Part shown: positions 38,401-42,206 of the stretch, piece after piece
Numbering within the stretch: position 1 is the stretch's first letter
Layout of the letters: each line of letters starts with the position of its first letter
Assembly (NCBI GenBank): GCA_944472155.2
Contig: OX235279.1
Coordinates: 173,331,868 to 173,395,867 of the forward strand
DNA: 64,000 nt
Direction: 5' to 3'
DNA from: Trichobilharzia szidati
Lineage: Eukaryota > Platyhelminthes > Trematoda > Strigeidida > Schistosomatidae
Notes under the pieces: model-generated
Database searches by the model: none
What the model was told of the DNA's origin: nothing
The model's input: the letters and a program-made list of their open reading frames with translations, nothing else
Program-made: the position numbers and the translations under genes

Positions 38401-38741
38401 CAAGTCAATTAAATTATCATTTAAAATCATTATTTCTGTTTTGGAAATATTTAAATGACAAAAACTATTTATCTGACCATTATGATTGTTGTTATATTGA
38501 AACATTTGTATATTTGATAAAATTTTTATCAGATTTACGCTTATTTTTTAACGGTCAAGACTACCTTGAAGAAAATTGTGATATACTTGCAAAATTATTC
38601 TCAGTGTGTCATGATCCTATAACACTATTGTCATCAGTGTCAAAGTCATTATCGTTAGATGAAACTATAGCGTTAATATGCTCAGTGAATTCTTGTAATG
38701 ACATATCATCCTATATCATATCGATAGTTAATCAGTTTTGA
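7043..38741 (+). CDS. Five-exon host gene, 718-residue protein of unknown function (spliced)
   Basis: Joining 7043-7385, 9591-9744, 32330-32558, 33412-33755 and 37655-38741 gives 2157 bases, one open frame of 718 residues plus stop. Phases match at every junction (1, 2, 0, 2), strong support for one gene. The N-terminus is polar. The middle and C-terminus are rich in Leu/Ile with helix-like segments (ISMILLRNLCVLAG, LALGNLIHITTG, LFTLNLLKGLFNLVQ), suggesting an ARM/HEAT-type helical repeat protein. That is an inference from composition; I cannot name the family. No signal peptide or clear membrane anchor is seen. Asn runs (NNNNN) occur near the middle of the last exon. An in-frame TGA at 7013 with no acceptor before 7043 supports the ATG at 7043, though unseen upstream exons are possible. 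The codon composition is AT-rich like the surroundings and unlike the retroelement ORFs. Confidence 0.75.
7500..7560 (+). repeat. SINE-H tail remnant
   Basis: Carries CAGCTGTTTC and GGCAGTACTCCAACC-like words of the hammerhead 3' region of SINE-H, with no head. Confidence 0.35.
7640..8340 (+). mobile_element. LINE-B 3' part
   Basis: The C-terminal coding words GRVEDMKRLAVFDHRCLRS are still legible at about 7665-7720 (as VEDMKRLAVFDHRCLRSISR with errors). A 3' UTR identical in layout to 51780-52040 follows, ending in CAGACAGACAGGCAGA. It lies in intron 1 of the + strand gene, in sense orientation. Confidence 0.75.
8369..8402. repeat. (AT)n microsatellite
   Basis: About 16 uninterrupted AT units. 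Confidence 0.95.
8405..8475 (+). mobile_element. SINE-H head fragment
   Basis: AAAGTTAGAATTCATGGGC and GTCCCAGTGGCTGG match the leader and start of the tRNA-like head of SINE-H. The copy is cut off by the LINE-B sequence that follows. Confidence 0.55.
8495..9010 (-). mobile_element. LINE-B 3' fragment, diverged
   Basis: The reverse strand has the same order of words as 20460-20920: CAACGTAGAACTTTGC on the + strand is the tail side, and CTCTTTTCCAGCC near 8880 is the ORF-proximal side. It is strongly diverged and non-coding. Confidence 0.6.
9050..9215 (+). mobile_element. SINE-H 3' fragment
   Basis: GAAGATTCCCAGGG, CAGTGTACTGTCTAG and TTCCAGTGGTTCTCT match the ribozyme and tail part of SINE-H in degraded form. 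Confidence 0.45.
9591..9744 (+). CDS. Exon 2 of the unknown + strand gene
   Basis: The acceptor TTATTATAG precedes TTTATTGG. The exon encodes YWYRLAKNETLLKAVIQLIP, then ISMILLRNLCVLAG, and ends in NTPVE with two bases of the next codon before a consensus donor GTAAGT. It enters in phase 1 and leaves in phase 2. ARM-repeat-like helix. Confidence 0.8.
10100..10280 (+). mobile_element. LINE-B 3' UTR fragment
   Basis: TTTTTCTCATATGTTTCTGC and TTGTGGCAACTTG, with AGAGTTCTATACTGAAAG before the expected tail, match the LINE-B end at 8200-8320. Confidence 0.5.
10361..10575 (-). mobile_element. SINE-H copy with a near-intact hammerhead
   Basis: On the - strand, a tRNA-like head (A box near TGGTCTAGCGAA, B box near GGGTTCCAGCC) is followed by TTGACGAGTCCCAAATAGGA and CGAAATGTGCATCCTGG. 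This is the Sm-alpha hammerhead layout: a CUGANGA core with C3 changed to U, stem II GTCC/GGAC, GAAA, and an ATC cleavage triplet. Confidence 0.75.
10586..10884. repeat. Long imperfect palindrome, arms of about 110 bp
   Basis: The left arm 10586-10697 and right arm 10768-10884 are near-perfect reverse complements (ends TTAATTGAATTTT and AAATTGAATTAA). They enclose 10699-10766, which is itself an inverted copy of 10361-10431. The whole reads A(-), B(+), A(+), B(-). Confidence 0.9.
11345..11960 (-). mobile_element. RTE-A 3' fragment
   Basis: Begins at the TTATTATTATTATCC tail (reverse of the RTE-A end), followed by the reverse complement of the STRNPREQ-ending coding region (GGAACATAGGGCTTCAAC) and onward to the FTYLGS region. 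Heavily mutated. Confidence 0.75.
12215..13015 (-). mobile_element. RTE-A 3' fragment, diverged
   Basis: The same order of RTE-A words on the reverse strand: GGATTATATGGCTTCA at the 3' end, a Gln/Asn-coding TTGTTGTTGTTGTTGG at 12788, and the region after the FADD box near 12900. No frame is intact. Confidence 0.65.
13095..14132 (+). mobile_element. SINE-R copy interrupted by a PLE, with both target duplications
   Basis: SINE-R runs 13107-13305 and resumes 14085-14120. It is flanked by the 12-base direct repeat ACACTGTGTTAT (13095-13106 and 14121-14132). The tRNA-like head has GGTGGCATAGCGGTTAGGA (A box) and GGTTTCGATCCCC (B box). The body has GAGAGAAGGTTGGGCATGAG. The 3' end GAAGCCCTATGTTCCACT is shared with the end of RTE-A, followed by an A run. 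Confidence 0.9.
13306..14071 (+). mobile_element. PLE-I 3' portion inserted in the SINE-R, terminally permuted
   Basis: A PLE-I copy sits between direct repeats CCACTAGCTTGAA (13293-13305 and 14072-14084). It starts with a piece of the PLE 3' terminus (CTATTCTGTCAAATCTTGAC), then has the last 80 or so codons of the ORF (NPKHHNFENTSNHKILD, ending KILINK and stop at about 13660, with one internal stop), then the 3' UTR and the CCGAACGAAACGTTGGAATT terminal motif. Confidence 0.85.
14400..15705 (+). mobile_element. PLE-II Penelope-like element with inverted termini
   Basis: Coding begins near 14578 (ILDKFNEVHPAINFT, end of the RT palm/thumb). It continues at 14689-15114 through RFLSFVPLKYKRNL and LVHRARAICSDE to FASSMCIY. 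A TAA at 15112 then interrupts before the GIY-YIG start FNCSCGATYIGRTIRRVSR at about 15115. The endonuclease runs to about 15420. Bases 14415-14575 and 15560-15705 are inverted repeats of each other (AAATCGATATTATTT / AATATCGATTTG, TCTAGATTAGTAGTCAA). The palm domain with YVDD is missing, so the copy is 5'-truncated. Confidence 0.85.
15710..16248. other. Intronic sequence, nothing recognised
   Basis: AT-rich with no open frame, element end or RNA signature that I can support. Confidence 0.4.
16195..16410 (-). mobile_element. SINE-H copy, degraded ribozyme
   Basis: On the - strand: leader GCAGAAGTTAGAATTCATAG, a tRNA-like head with GTGACTGAGTGGTAAACGTG and GGTTGGAGACCC, then a tail with AATAGTTCTCTAACTC. 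No usable hammerhead core remains. Confidence 0.65.
16411..17425. other. Intronic simple-sequence-rich DNA
   Basis: Contains GT-rich microsatellites (16676-16690, 16705-16722, 17128-17146), a CCACCA run at 16798-16815 and homopolymer tracts. No gene or element ends recognised. Confidence 0.5.
17430..17760 (-). mobile_element. RTE-A fragment, very diverged
   Basis: Word order on the reverse strand (CCGAGTGCCTAGTCTGCGTT, then TTTGTTGATTAGGTT and GTTATTCCTTGTTAATTG) follows the RTE-A 3' coding region of 11370-11700 with many substitutions. Confidence 0.45.
17785..18620 (+). mobile_element. LINE-B C-terminal coding and 3' end
   Basis: Coding words read SVLLYGSETWPIRVEDMKRL at 17922-17985 and FDHRCLRSLSHVRW at 17993-18035. 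The 3' UTR follows, with a GACAGACAGACA tail at 18592-18605. The same protein order (ISARIQ, LRRLWRRRD, CSAVRSVLLYG, VEDMKRL) is seen at 51164-51460. Frameshifts separate the segments. Confidence 0.8.
18690..18800 (+). mobile_element. SINE-H 3' fragment
   Basis: GAAGAGTCCCTGAACTTG, CTGCTGTTCAGTACTC and TCAGTGATTCTCCAACTG match the ribozyme and tail part of SINE-H. GAAA is lost. Confidence 0.5.
18885..19470 (+). mobile_element. RTE-A 3' part, relatively fresh
   Basis: One open frame of 187 codons runs from 18889 to 19452: ALLYGSETWWVTENISNSLL, then LRSILKIRWPERNTNKKLWE, MCRRMWRWIGHSLRRPLGDI, RVRRPRVTWRRACGEELKQY, and the end STRNPREQ. This is the best-preserved RTE-A C-terminus here. The tail AATAATAAAAATAAATAA follows the stop. 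It is 5'-truncated and shorter than the 5350-6570 copy. Confidence 0.85.
19475..20020. other. Intronic sequence, nothing recognised
   Basis: Only a short GT-rich tract (19522-19552). No supported gene or element. Confidence 0.4.
20023..20235 (+). mobile_element. SINE-R copy
   Basis: A tRNA-like head with GTCGGTGGCACAGCGGTAGA and GGGTTCGATCCTC, a body GGAAGGTTGGGCATGGGG, and an end AAAGCCCTATGTTCCACGG, the RTE-A-like tail, followed by AAAAAA. Confidence 0.85.
20455..21355 (-). mobile_element. LINE-B 3' part
   Basis: The (CTGT)n tail at 20464-20488 marks the 3' end. Coding on the reverse strand from 21352 to 20993 reads HVDRFTYLGSTISPNGLFSD, ISARIQRASSPYSSLRRFWR, VHSILLYGCETWPLRAEDMK and FDNKCLRSISRVKWYNKASN in a single 119-codon frame. 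This is one of the two longest intact LINE-B C-termini in the window. Confidence 0.85.
21365..21570 (+). mobile_element. SINE-H remnant
   Basis: GACGTTAGAGTTCATAGGCC at the start and TGAATCTCTAACTGATATCA at the end match SINE-H; the middle is replaced or degraded. Confidence 0.4.
21745..21905 (-). mobile_element. tRNA-headed SINE, second tail type
   Basis: On the - strand, a SINE-R-like head (GTGCGTCGGTAGCACAGCGA, GATCCCCGG) leads into a body not shared with SINE-R (GCCTGTTAAATTTCGGCTAC). Close copies are at 39785-39965 (-), and the start of the same body at 37545-37600 (+). Confidence 0.75.
21910..22465. other. Intronic sequence with a short AAT-rich tract
   Basis: ATAATAATAATAAAATTAAT at 22330-22350. 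Nothing else supported. Confidence 0.4.
22470..22760 (-). mobile_element. RTE-A 3' fragment, diverged
   Basis: TTGATTCCCTAATTGGACAC and AACTCGTCGTTTTCCATTC on the + strand follow the RTE-A end in reverse. No frame left. Confidence 0.5.
22784..23565 (-). mobile_element. PLE-III Penelope-like GIY-YIG endonuclease region
   Basis: On the - strand, 23182-22784 is open for 132 codons: MNCEKHYIGQSGRPLRLRIH, HEHQFDWDNVQIL, then a basic C-terminus (YQPIRKKPHTQRVKVQ). The YIG, the Arg (GRPLRLRIHEH) and the HEH motif of GIY-YIG nucleases are present. Upstream, 23474-23286 and 23565-23335 carry frame-broken parts of the preceding linker (PTKSLHSVLCQPKD-type Cys region). This endonuclease differs from PLE-I and PLE-II in the spacing around YIG and in its tail, so I treat it as a separate subgroup. 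A shorter copy lies at 35172-35520. Confidence 0.8.
23495..23880 (-). mobile_element. RTE-A reverse-transcriptase fragment
   Basis: The - strand at 23822-23634 encodes RRIIVERLKYILDASIHPEQ, AALRKSNQCANQIATL and IIIIIEQSIE. The words DFINFKQAFDRADRG follow with a stop between, corresponding to the N-terminal RT blocks of RTE-A (compare QTGFRKGKSCADQIAALRIV at 61.53 kb). It abuts the PLE-III fragment. Confidence 0.7.
23905..24090 (-). mobile_element. SINE-H copy carrying an intact hammerhead core
   Basis: On the - strand, a tRNA-like head near 24080-24020 (GGTCTGCGAGCTCGC, ACGTTCGAATCC) leads directly into the ribozyme. The tail ends with AATAGTTCTCTAACCAATGT. Structure otherwise as at 1640-1880. 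Confidence 0.8.
23975..24025 (-). ncRNA. Hammerhead ribozyme motif, conserved core complete
   Basis: Read 24018 downward: CTGAAGA (CUGANGA core), stem II GTCC with loop CAAAATA and GGAC, GAAA, then ACAGCTGT and the GTC cleavage triplet ending at 23985. All invariant core bases are present. The third helix is a bare palindrome CAGCTG with essentially no loop, as described for Sm-alpha-type hammerheads, which are thought to work best as dimers. Self-cleavage is inferred, not shown. Confidence 0.75.
24490..24670 (+). mobile_element. SINE-R fragment
   Basis: GGTTCGATTCCCACCGACGC (B box) and GGGAATGTTGGGCCTGGGG body; head partly lost. It ends in an (AT)n tract at 24670-24689. Confidence 0.65.
24930..25705 (+). 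mobile_element. PLE-II C-terminus and 3' region
   Basis: From about 24970 the + strand reads LPEHLIESGHQATPQTNFKV, then RLLETAEAMAIHLLSPELCI and QKKFVQSLHLQWT before TAA at 25178. This matches the end of the PLE-II endonuclease ORF (compare 15230-15420). A 500-base T-rich 3' UTR follows. Bases 25639-25705 are the terminal sequence that recurs inverted at 26820-26880. Confidence 0.75.
25960..26345 (+). mobile_element. PLE-I 3' terminal region
   Basis: A direct repeat of 36760-37064: ATATGTGATGACTGCTTACA, GTCCATGGACAAATGAC, then GCGAAACGTTCAGAAAACAG and ACGCTGGGATTAATTTA. It continues for another 60 bases (CTCGGCGCTCAAATTATTCC) that appear inverted at 35696-35760. Confidence 0.7.
26400..26880 (-). 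mobile_element. PLE-II endonuclease, broken
   Basis: On the - strand, 26808-26602 encodes SMCTYQFTCCCGARYVGRST (GIY-YIG start with YVG and Arg), then a frameshift. From 26590 the frame continues EHLVNTGHSISTNASFKVIY and RLLCIAEVLAIKLEEPELCI to about 26410. Bases 26820-26880 are the same terminal sequence as 25639-25705, inverted. Confidence 0.75.
27245..27470 (+). mobile_element. SINE-H copy, ribozyme mutated
   Basis: Leader GGCAGAAGCTTGAATTCATG, head GGGGGCTGAATAGTCTACGT and TTGGATCTGAACTCC, then GTACTGGTGAAGAGTCCCAG with GGAG in place of GAAA, and CCTAGTACTC, which would still close stem I. The catalytic GAAA is lost. Confidence 0.75.
27475..28825. other. Intronic sequence, no recognised gene
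   Basis: Short tandem stretches occur (ATTATT-type near 28000-28030, TTGTTGTTG near 28150). Bases 28414-28656 form an 80-codon open frame with no recognisable motif and no splice support, so I do not call it. Bases 28540-28680 (GAGAGAGTGGAGAGGCAGCA and onward) look like a retroelement leader, but I find no second copy here. Confidence 0.35.
28830..28990 (+). mobile_element. LINE-B 3' UTR fragment
   Basis: TGTTTACTGTCTCTATTTTG and GCTTTGTGTGCTACATGGAG, then AAAGTTCTACGTTGAAACC, as at 8180-8310. Confidence 0.65.
29100..29330 (-). mobile_element. LINE-B fragment
   Basis: The + strand words CTCAAACCAACTGTCAAAGA, CTAACTCTTTTCAGCC and ATGTGTCCTAGCCATCTC are the reverse complement of LINE-B between its ORF end and 3' UTR (compare 20790-20970). 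Confidence 0.6.
29460..29665 (+). mobile_element. SINE-R copy, degraded
   Basis: Head ATCGGTGGTTCAGCATAGTT and AAGGTTCGATTCCCGCC, body GGGAGGGTTGGGCATGATG. The RTE-like end is mostly gone. Confidence 0.65.
29720..29855 (+). mobile_element. SINE-H 3' part with broken hammerhead
   Basis: GGTGAACAGTCAGAAATTAG, GGACGACACAGCTGTCCAGT and CAGTTCTCCAACTGATGTCA. GACA replaces GAAA and the core G8 is changed, so it is inactive. Confidence 0.6.
30175..30290 (-). repeat. tRNA-like SINE head, unclassified
   Basis: The - strand has GGGTTCGAATCCCACC (B box) after TAACAGTTAGGAATTACTAG. A body is not identifiable. Confidence 0.35.
30325..30500 (+). mobile_element. SINE-R copy, degraded
   Basis: GGATCGGTGGTCGAATTTTC, GGAATTCGATCCCCAGC and AAAGAAAGGTTGGACGTGTG follow the SINE-R order. 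Confidence 0.6.
30590..32240 (+). mobile_element. PLE-II Penelope-like element with RT palm, inverted termini
   Basis: The only Penelope RT catalytic core in the window. Bases 30707-30979 read GVAMGSPLGPILPDFSLEKL and LDFYCRYVDDTFIVIKKESE (YVDD). A frameshift lies near 30975, then 31015-31239 (SFVPPQYKRNLLRCLVHRAR) and, after a stop, 31243-31512 with FASSMCIYQFNSPCGASCIG. In the endonuclease the tyrosine of YIG is Cys, and a stop follows at 31512. The C-terminal coding is legible to about 31740. Bases 30612-30700 and 32140-32225 are inverted relative to each other (TTTCTTTACATCAAAA / TTTTGATGTAAAGAAA). A dead copy, inserted just upstream of exon 3. Confidence 0.85.
32330..32558 (+). CDS. Exon 3 of the unknown + strand gene
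   Basis: The acceptor TCTCTGTGCAG precedes TTCGAGACTTC. The exon encodes SRLQDCQLALGNLIHITTGP, SFCFSQIANLSTQALDGLLK and DLWTEKLLLFSNILQ. It ends in phase 0 at CAG followed by GCAAGT. The reading frame into exon 4 fits only if the GC is used as donor; no GT nearby keeps the frame with a good consensus. Confidence 0.8.
32565..33140 (-). mobile_element. RTE-A 3' fragment
   Basis: TTATTATTATTCCCTTGCG at 32564-32583 is the reversed RTE-A tail. GGAACATAGGGCTTCAACAA and CCACAGACCAACTCGTTGCT are in the same order as 11370-11530 and as the reverse of 62250-62400. It starts only a few bases after the exon 3 donor. Confidence 0.75.
33145..33310 (-). repeat. PLE-II-like remnant
   Basis: AGCAATGGCCAAAGATAACT and GGCTCCACAGGA, with GAGACACTGATGTCC before them, align with 3770-3815. 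Remnant only. Confidence 0.4.
33412..33755 (+). CDS. Exon 4 of the unknown + strand gene
   Basis: The acceptor TTTTTTTCTGCAG is followed in phase 0 by SIHRCLPKIFFTESNNIGSC. It then reads LSRFAKYITDDDSMNLDILA, a Ser-rich QSPSSSTGSLFGHG loop, and LPNLCLAIGKAWLCLNCSSQ. It leaves in phase 2 at a consensus GTAAGT donor. Confidence 0.85.
33885..34650 (-). mobile_element. RTE-A copy with an intact FADD box
   Basis: On the - strand, 34616-34191 is open for 141 codons: FLIAVDWIMRQTAGNEETGI, LEDLDFADDDICLISHKLED (catalytic FADD uninterrupted), IEKTEVMKIPGQQQQQTTIS, SFTCLGSIVSTTGGTDEDMK. The 3' coding resumes at about 34090-33890. Bases 34090-34205 hold foreign sequence resembling 59115-59210. 5'-truncated at 34650. 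Confidence 0.8.
34651..35165. other. Intronic sequence; C homopolymer
   Basis: A run of about 14 C residues lies at 34974-34988. No gene recognised. Confidence 0.45.
35172..35520 (-). mobile_element. PLE-III endonuclease remnant
   Basis: On the + strand GTGTCTTTTGACAGCTAGTT (35466-35485) matches 23097-23116. Coding 35378-35172 (NVSKLISEKPANQMNQGSTD) occupies the place of the PLE-III C-terminus. Confidence 0.6.
35690..37064 (+). mobile_element. PLE-I Penelope-like element, 5'-truncated, inverted termini
   Basis: Bases 35755-36273 are open for 172 codons: LNFLDCHVKRQTDEKLKFTI, YRKPTHSNKYWNFQADHPIG, LVNRARNIITDNDDMENEIS, the end of the RT and the thumb. The overlapping next frame 36255-36647 carries the endonuclease (NCVYKIKCSECDACYTEESS, then VNEHR and the SGHKIDFDNVEIL region). 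The YIG signature is YTE here, so the nuclease should be inactive. The 3' UTR (36650-37030) repeats 25960-26310. ATTATAAATTATTTAAATTA (35762) reappears inverted at 37044-37063. Confidence 0.85.
37225..37450 (+). mobile_element. SINE-R copy, degraded
   Basis: TAGCCATGCACACGGTCTGC, GTTCAATTCGCAGACGATGC and AAGGAAGGTTGGGCGG in SINE-R order, with AGCTTGAAGTCCTATTAATT at the end. Confidence 0.6.
37475..37600 (+). mobile_element. tRNA-headed SINE, second tail type
   Basis: Head GCTCGGTGGCACAGTGGTTA and GGGGTTCGATCCCC, then CACCCGATATCTATGGTCAG and TTTGGGCTACCGATATC, the body also found at 21745 and 39785 on the other strand. It ends about 55 bases before the exon 5 acceptor. Confidence 0.7.
37655..38741 (+). 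CDS. Exon 5 (last) of the unknown + strand gene
   Basis: The acceptor CACTACATTTTCAG completes an Ile codon from exon 4, then reads NISVFDFLNSKEEDCNLFTK. The exon is 362 codons, Leu/Ile/Tyr/Asn-rich, with repeated helix-like blocks (NYIYSLLYLSKCLIYCSSLV, FIDSLLFKLFTLELGGHMNA, ETFVYLIKFLSDLRLFFNGQ). It stops after SIVNQF at 38739-38741. The Asn run at about 38057-38070 is coded by AAT repeats. Confidence 0.85.
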
Positions 38742-38833
38742 TAATTGTAATATTTAATATGCGAAAAATTTTGATTTTACTGCTTTTTTTGCATAGATGT
38801 ATTTTGTATATTTTGTTAATCAGGTTTTTATTA

Positions 38834-38839
38834 AATAAA
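38834..38839 (+). terminator. Poly(A) signal of the + strand gene
   Basis: AATAAA lies 93 bases after the stop at 38741, in a T-rich 3' end. It is the first canonical signal downstream. Confidence 0.7.
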
Positions 38840-39049
38840 CAGAAATATTAAAGGTTTTTTTTAAAATTTTCTTCTCAACATTATGGTTTTTATTCACCTT
38901 TTATGATACTTAGTGGAAAATAGATCCTATCAAAAGCATATTCCTTAAAATGACATTCGCTACAGAGTGTTTCCCAGTTGGCCATTACTGTCCAATAAAG
39001 CTGAAAGATAAGATCAGTCAGTTGGCCAACTCTAGGTATGTTCCAAGTT

Positions 39050-39240
39050 TAATCACGAATTGACATCAGTTAGAAAACAGGAGTTTCATCCTATTCTGGA
39101 ACTCTTCATCCGCATGCACCCATGACCTCGCCGGGGATCGAACTCACGACCTTTAGGTTACGATGTCAGCTCATCGACCATTCCAGTCACTAGGACGGAA
39201 TCGCATGACCCATGAATTCTAACTTATGTCAGTTCACGGC
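39050..39240 (-). mobile_element. SINE-H copy, ribozyme nearly complete
   Basis: On the - strand: GACATAAGTTAGAATTCATG, head GTGACTGGAATGGTCGATGA and GAGTTCGATCCCCGG, then ATGAAGAGTTCCAGAATAGG and ATGAAACTCCTG. The core first base C is A, and the palindromic helix III is lost. Confidence 0.75.
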
Positions 39241-39370
39241 GTGTGCGTTTATCAATTCACCTACACCTGTGGATCTAGGTATATCTGTCGCTCGTTGCGG
39301 GTTTCGTTCAAAACGGTGCAAGAGCGCTATCCTACGTTGTTGAACAGAGATAGGAGTACTACTGCGAGAA
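39226..39370 (+). mobile_element. PLE-II endonuclease start, fragment
   Basis: Encodes CVYQFTYTCGSRYICRSLRV; the YIG glycine is Cys. It overlaps the SINE-H leader end. Confidence 0.6.
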
Positions 39371-39784
39371 GCGTAATTTCTACCTTGGCCTCTTTTTGTC
39401 TATCCATCCTGTATTATTTTCATTGTTTTTGGTGCGACAGGTTGTTGACTGGCCCAATTGCTGAACAAAGTTTCTTATTGCCTTATCCTTAATGGCTGAC
39501 TATCTAACTCTCAGCATCCAGGTAGCCGGAAAGGGGATAGATGTGAGTGAACCATATAGAAGCAGCAATCGTTAACTTGACAATAGTATTACTGAGAACG
39601 AAAATAGTTATCAAAATGAATAGGCATTGGAAGTTCTGACGTGAAGAGAGTTGTTAATTGATCAAAACAATGCCTACAAGTTTCTGATATTAATTGGCGG
39701 GAGGTTGGATGAAAGAGAACACAGTCGGCTAAACTGCGTTCACCCTACAGTTTTCTGCTATTCTTAGAGAGTTCAACTTTTCTT

Positions 39785-39965
39785 TTATTATAGCTTGACT
39801 TCACACAGTATTTTTGATACAGGTATGGAATTTTCATCATATGATATTGGTAGCCCAAATTTAGCAGGCCGACCATTGATACCGGGTGTGCGTCGGCCGG
39901 GGATCGGTCCCCGGACCATGTGCATGGTCGACGAGCGTCCTAACTGCTGTGCCACCGACGCACTG
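39785..39965 (-). mobile_element. tRNA-headed SINE, second tail type
   Basis: Nearly the same as 21745-21905 over its whole length, with the better tRNA head (GTCGGTGGCACAGCAGTTAG, ATGGTCCGGGGACCGATCCC on the - strand). Confidence 0.8.
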
Positions 39966-39969
39966 GTGA

Positions 39970-40795
39970 AATATATGTGAAATCTGTACTCAAACAAACT
40001 GCTGGTGGTAAATGCAGTAATACGACGATAGTCTTGCGTATTTTAACGTCGTTGATCTGCGACATGTCATAACTGACAGTACTGATAGTCAGTTGGGTGT
40101 CCCTTTTTTTAAAAAGCGTTGTATTTGAAGGGTTTGCAGTGATTCACCTTTCAGCGCAGATAAACTCCGTCTCAAAAATACGGCTATCCGGTTTTTAGAT
40201 CATTTCAGTGAGATCGATAGTGGTGTGAACCACACAACTGCTTATTACGGCTACAGGTGCTGTCTAAATCTAAAATGAATTGCAGAAAGGCTAAAAGTTA
40301 TAATTTAGCCAGAAAGAATTACGTACAAGGAATTGTCAACAACATTGAATAAGACCTTCTAGATAGTATGAAACTGCACCGACTTTAGTTAAGTAATTCA
40401 GTGATGTGCGAAATTCACTCCACCTTGTGAAAGGCTGAATTAAGTGAACGAACCTGATTTGCAACCAGAACCAACTGACTGTGAAGTCAAATACTAAGAT
40501 AGGCGAATCAGTCACATAACTATGTTACCTATAAGCATTGCCTGAACTTGATTAATCCATCCACCCTCAACTCTAAACTCGCCAACCTATCTCTTCCGCT
40601 TGTTATCCAGGTAGTGGCTCTCAGAAATTTAATTGATTTCAAGTTAGACGGCGAACTGACATATCACTTAGAGAACCATTGAAAACGTGGAGTACTGGAT
40701 AGTGAATTTCCTCCCGATAGCCACTTTGGAGTACTAGTGAGGTATGACCAGTATGGTGGTCCACTGAGTTGGGTATAATGAGAGATACTTGCCAA
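39970..40795. other. Intergenic, nothing recognised
   Basis: Only a SINE-H tail-like piece on the reverse strand (TTAGAGAACCATTGAAAACG at 40668-40687). Confidence 0.4.
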
Positions 40796-40799
40796 CGAC

Positions 40800-40975
40800 A
40801 TTAACTGGCGCGAGCGTAAAAGTAAGAATTCACGGACTAATCTCGCTTGGAAAAACTGAAGGTCCTAGATTCGATCCCCAGTGGTGCGGTCATGGGTACC
40901 AATTGCTCAAGAATTCAGAACCAGGATGAAACAACTGTCTAGCAACTCTATAGTTTTCAGTGGTTCTCTATTATT
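40800..40975 (+). mobile_element. SINE-H copy
   Basis: AAAGTAAGAATTCACGGACT leader, GTCCTAGATTCGATCCCC (B box), AACCAGGATGAAACAACTGT with ribozyme core lost, and TTTTCAGTGGTTCTCT tail. Confidence 0.65.
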
Positions 40976-41110
40976 GTTATTGTCATTACTGTTTCCTTGG
41001 ATTCCGATCGGAACACAGGACTTGAACAGCACATCTCACCCGTTACCGATTCTTGTGATCAGTCAGCGAAATCAGTCGTACAGGAGGTCAATCGTCAACC
41101 CGAATATCTT
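40976..41110 (-). mobile_element. RTE-A 3' end remnant
   Basis: ATTGTTATTGTCATTACTGT and TTCCTTGGATTCCGATCGGA then GAACACAGGACTTGAACAGC resemble the reversed RTE-A end. Confidence 0.4.
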
Positions 41111-41379
41111 TGTGATGACACCTCTGATTACAATACTCAGTGATCCGGATTCAACCCCCCCAGGGTAAGAGCAGGACACCAATCATTACAACGTGACACC
41201 GATTACTTACTTCCCAGTGACCGATCACTACAAAGCCTACCGATTACAGATAGATACTGCCTATCAAAAGTCGTGGATTACAGTTCATTTCAGCTAATTC
41301 TACTTCATATGTTTCAACAAAATCTTTTTTTGTTGTAATATACAGATTTTTTAAATACGCCATAGCGAAGAACACCATC

Positions 41380-41530
41380 GAGTTTGGGATACATGTGATA
41401 CCGAGCTACTGATCAATTGGAACTGGGTACTGCGCAGAAGTTCGCTGCATCCTACCTTACGGAGACATGGTTGTTCAAAGTGGAGGATTTAAAGAGGCTA
41501 GCTATTTGTGAACGTATGTGTCTCAACGCT
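41380..41530 (+). mobile_element. LINE-B C-terminal remnant
   Basis: GCAGAAGTTCGCTGCATCCT through GGAGACATGGTTGTTCAAAG and GTGGAGGATTTAAAGAGGCT corresponds to SAVRSVLLYGCETWLLKVED with damage. Confidence 0.5.
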
Positions 41531-41684
41531 ATCTTTTGTGTCCACTTGGGTAGACGGCCCTCGACTGGTTGCATCAAAGGATGACAGTGCATGCTGTTCC
41601 GGTCTCTCAAGAGTCTGGGATGAGTGTGTTCATTTCTCCTGGAAATCAGTGTATAATTACCCAGTCAATAGGTTTATCATTATT

Positions 41685-42060
41685 TTACCCTCGCCTAGTT
41701 TACTAGTTAATTAGACAGTCCTAAGCCTGAGAAACAGGATAGTTGGATAAACCTTCAGCGGAAAATCAACCTAGTCGCTATGGTGACTTCAAAGCACAGA
41801 AAATATCTAAAGAAAAAACTTATTCTCCATTGGATTCGGAGAGACGGAATGATGCAGCCCTTCGGGAAGCGACTCAGGTGTATCCTCTTTCACAGAAAAC
41901 AAAAATAAGCATTGAGACAAGGAATATCCGCACAACTTTTGAAGCTGGGATGGCTGCTCAGAATGCCAAAGAAATGAGAAGATACGGCATGGAAGTGGTC
42001 AACATCTGTGACTACCGAATGCAATAAAAGTGGACTCTCCATTTGTATTTTTCTTTTGCC
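41685..42060 (+). mobile_element. RTE-A 5' end with start of the endonuclease domain
   Basis: The 94-codon frame at 41743-42027 ends TKISIETRNIRTTFEAGMAA, QNAKEMRRYGMEVVNICDYR, recognisable as the first beta strands of the APE-type endonuclease of RTE elements (family form: KIRIGTWNVRTM). The preceding CCTCGCCTAGTTTACTAGTT matches 59404-59425 in front of the longer copy. The Trp/Asn positions are mutated. Confidence 0.65.
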
Positions 42061-42206
42061 CTCCACATGGAAAAAGCAGCAGCGGAGGTTTTCTACAGGA
42101 TGGTGTAACTAGTATGATACCCAACTTTTCTACTTTTTTTCCGCTTTTACAGCAAGTTAAATGAGGTTAAGAAGTTAATCGGCAGTCGGGTATCGAAACC
42201 CGGTCA

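Noticed and set aside
38266..38505. - strand frame inside exon 5 of the + strand gene
   Set aside because: Shadow; exon 5 has phase-matched splicing and a poly(A) signal.
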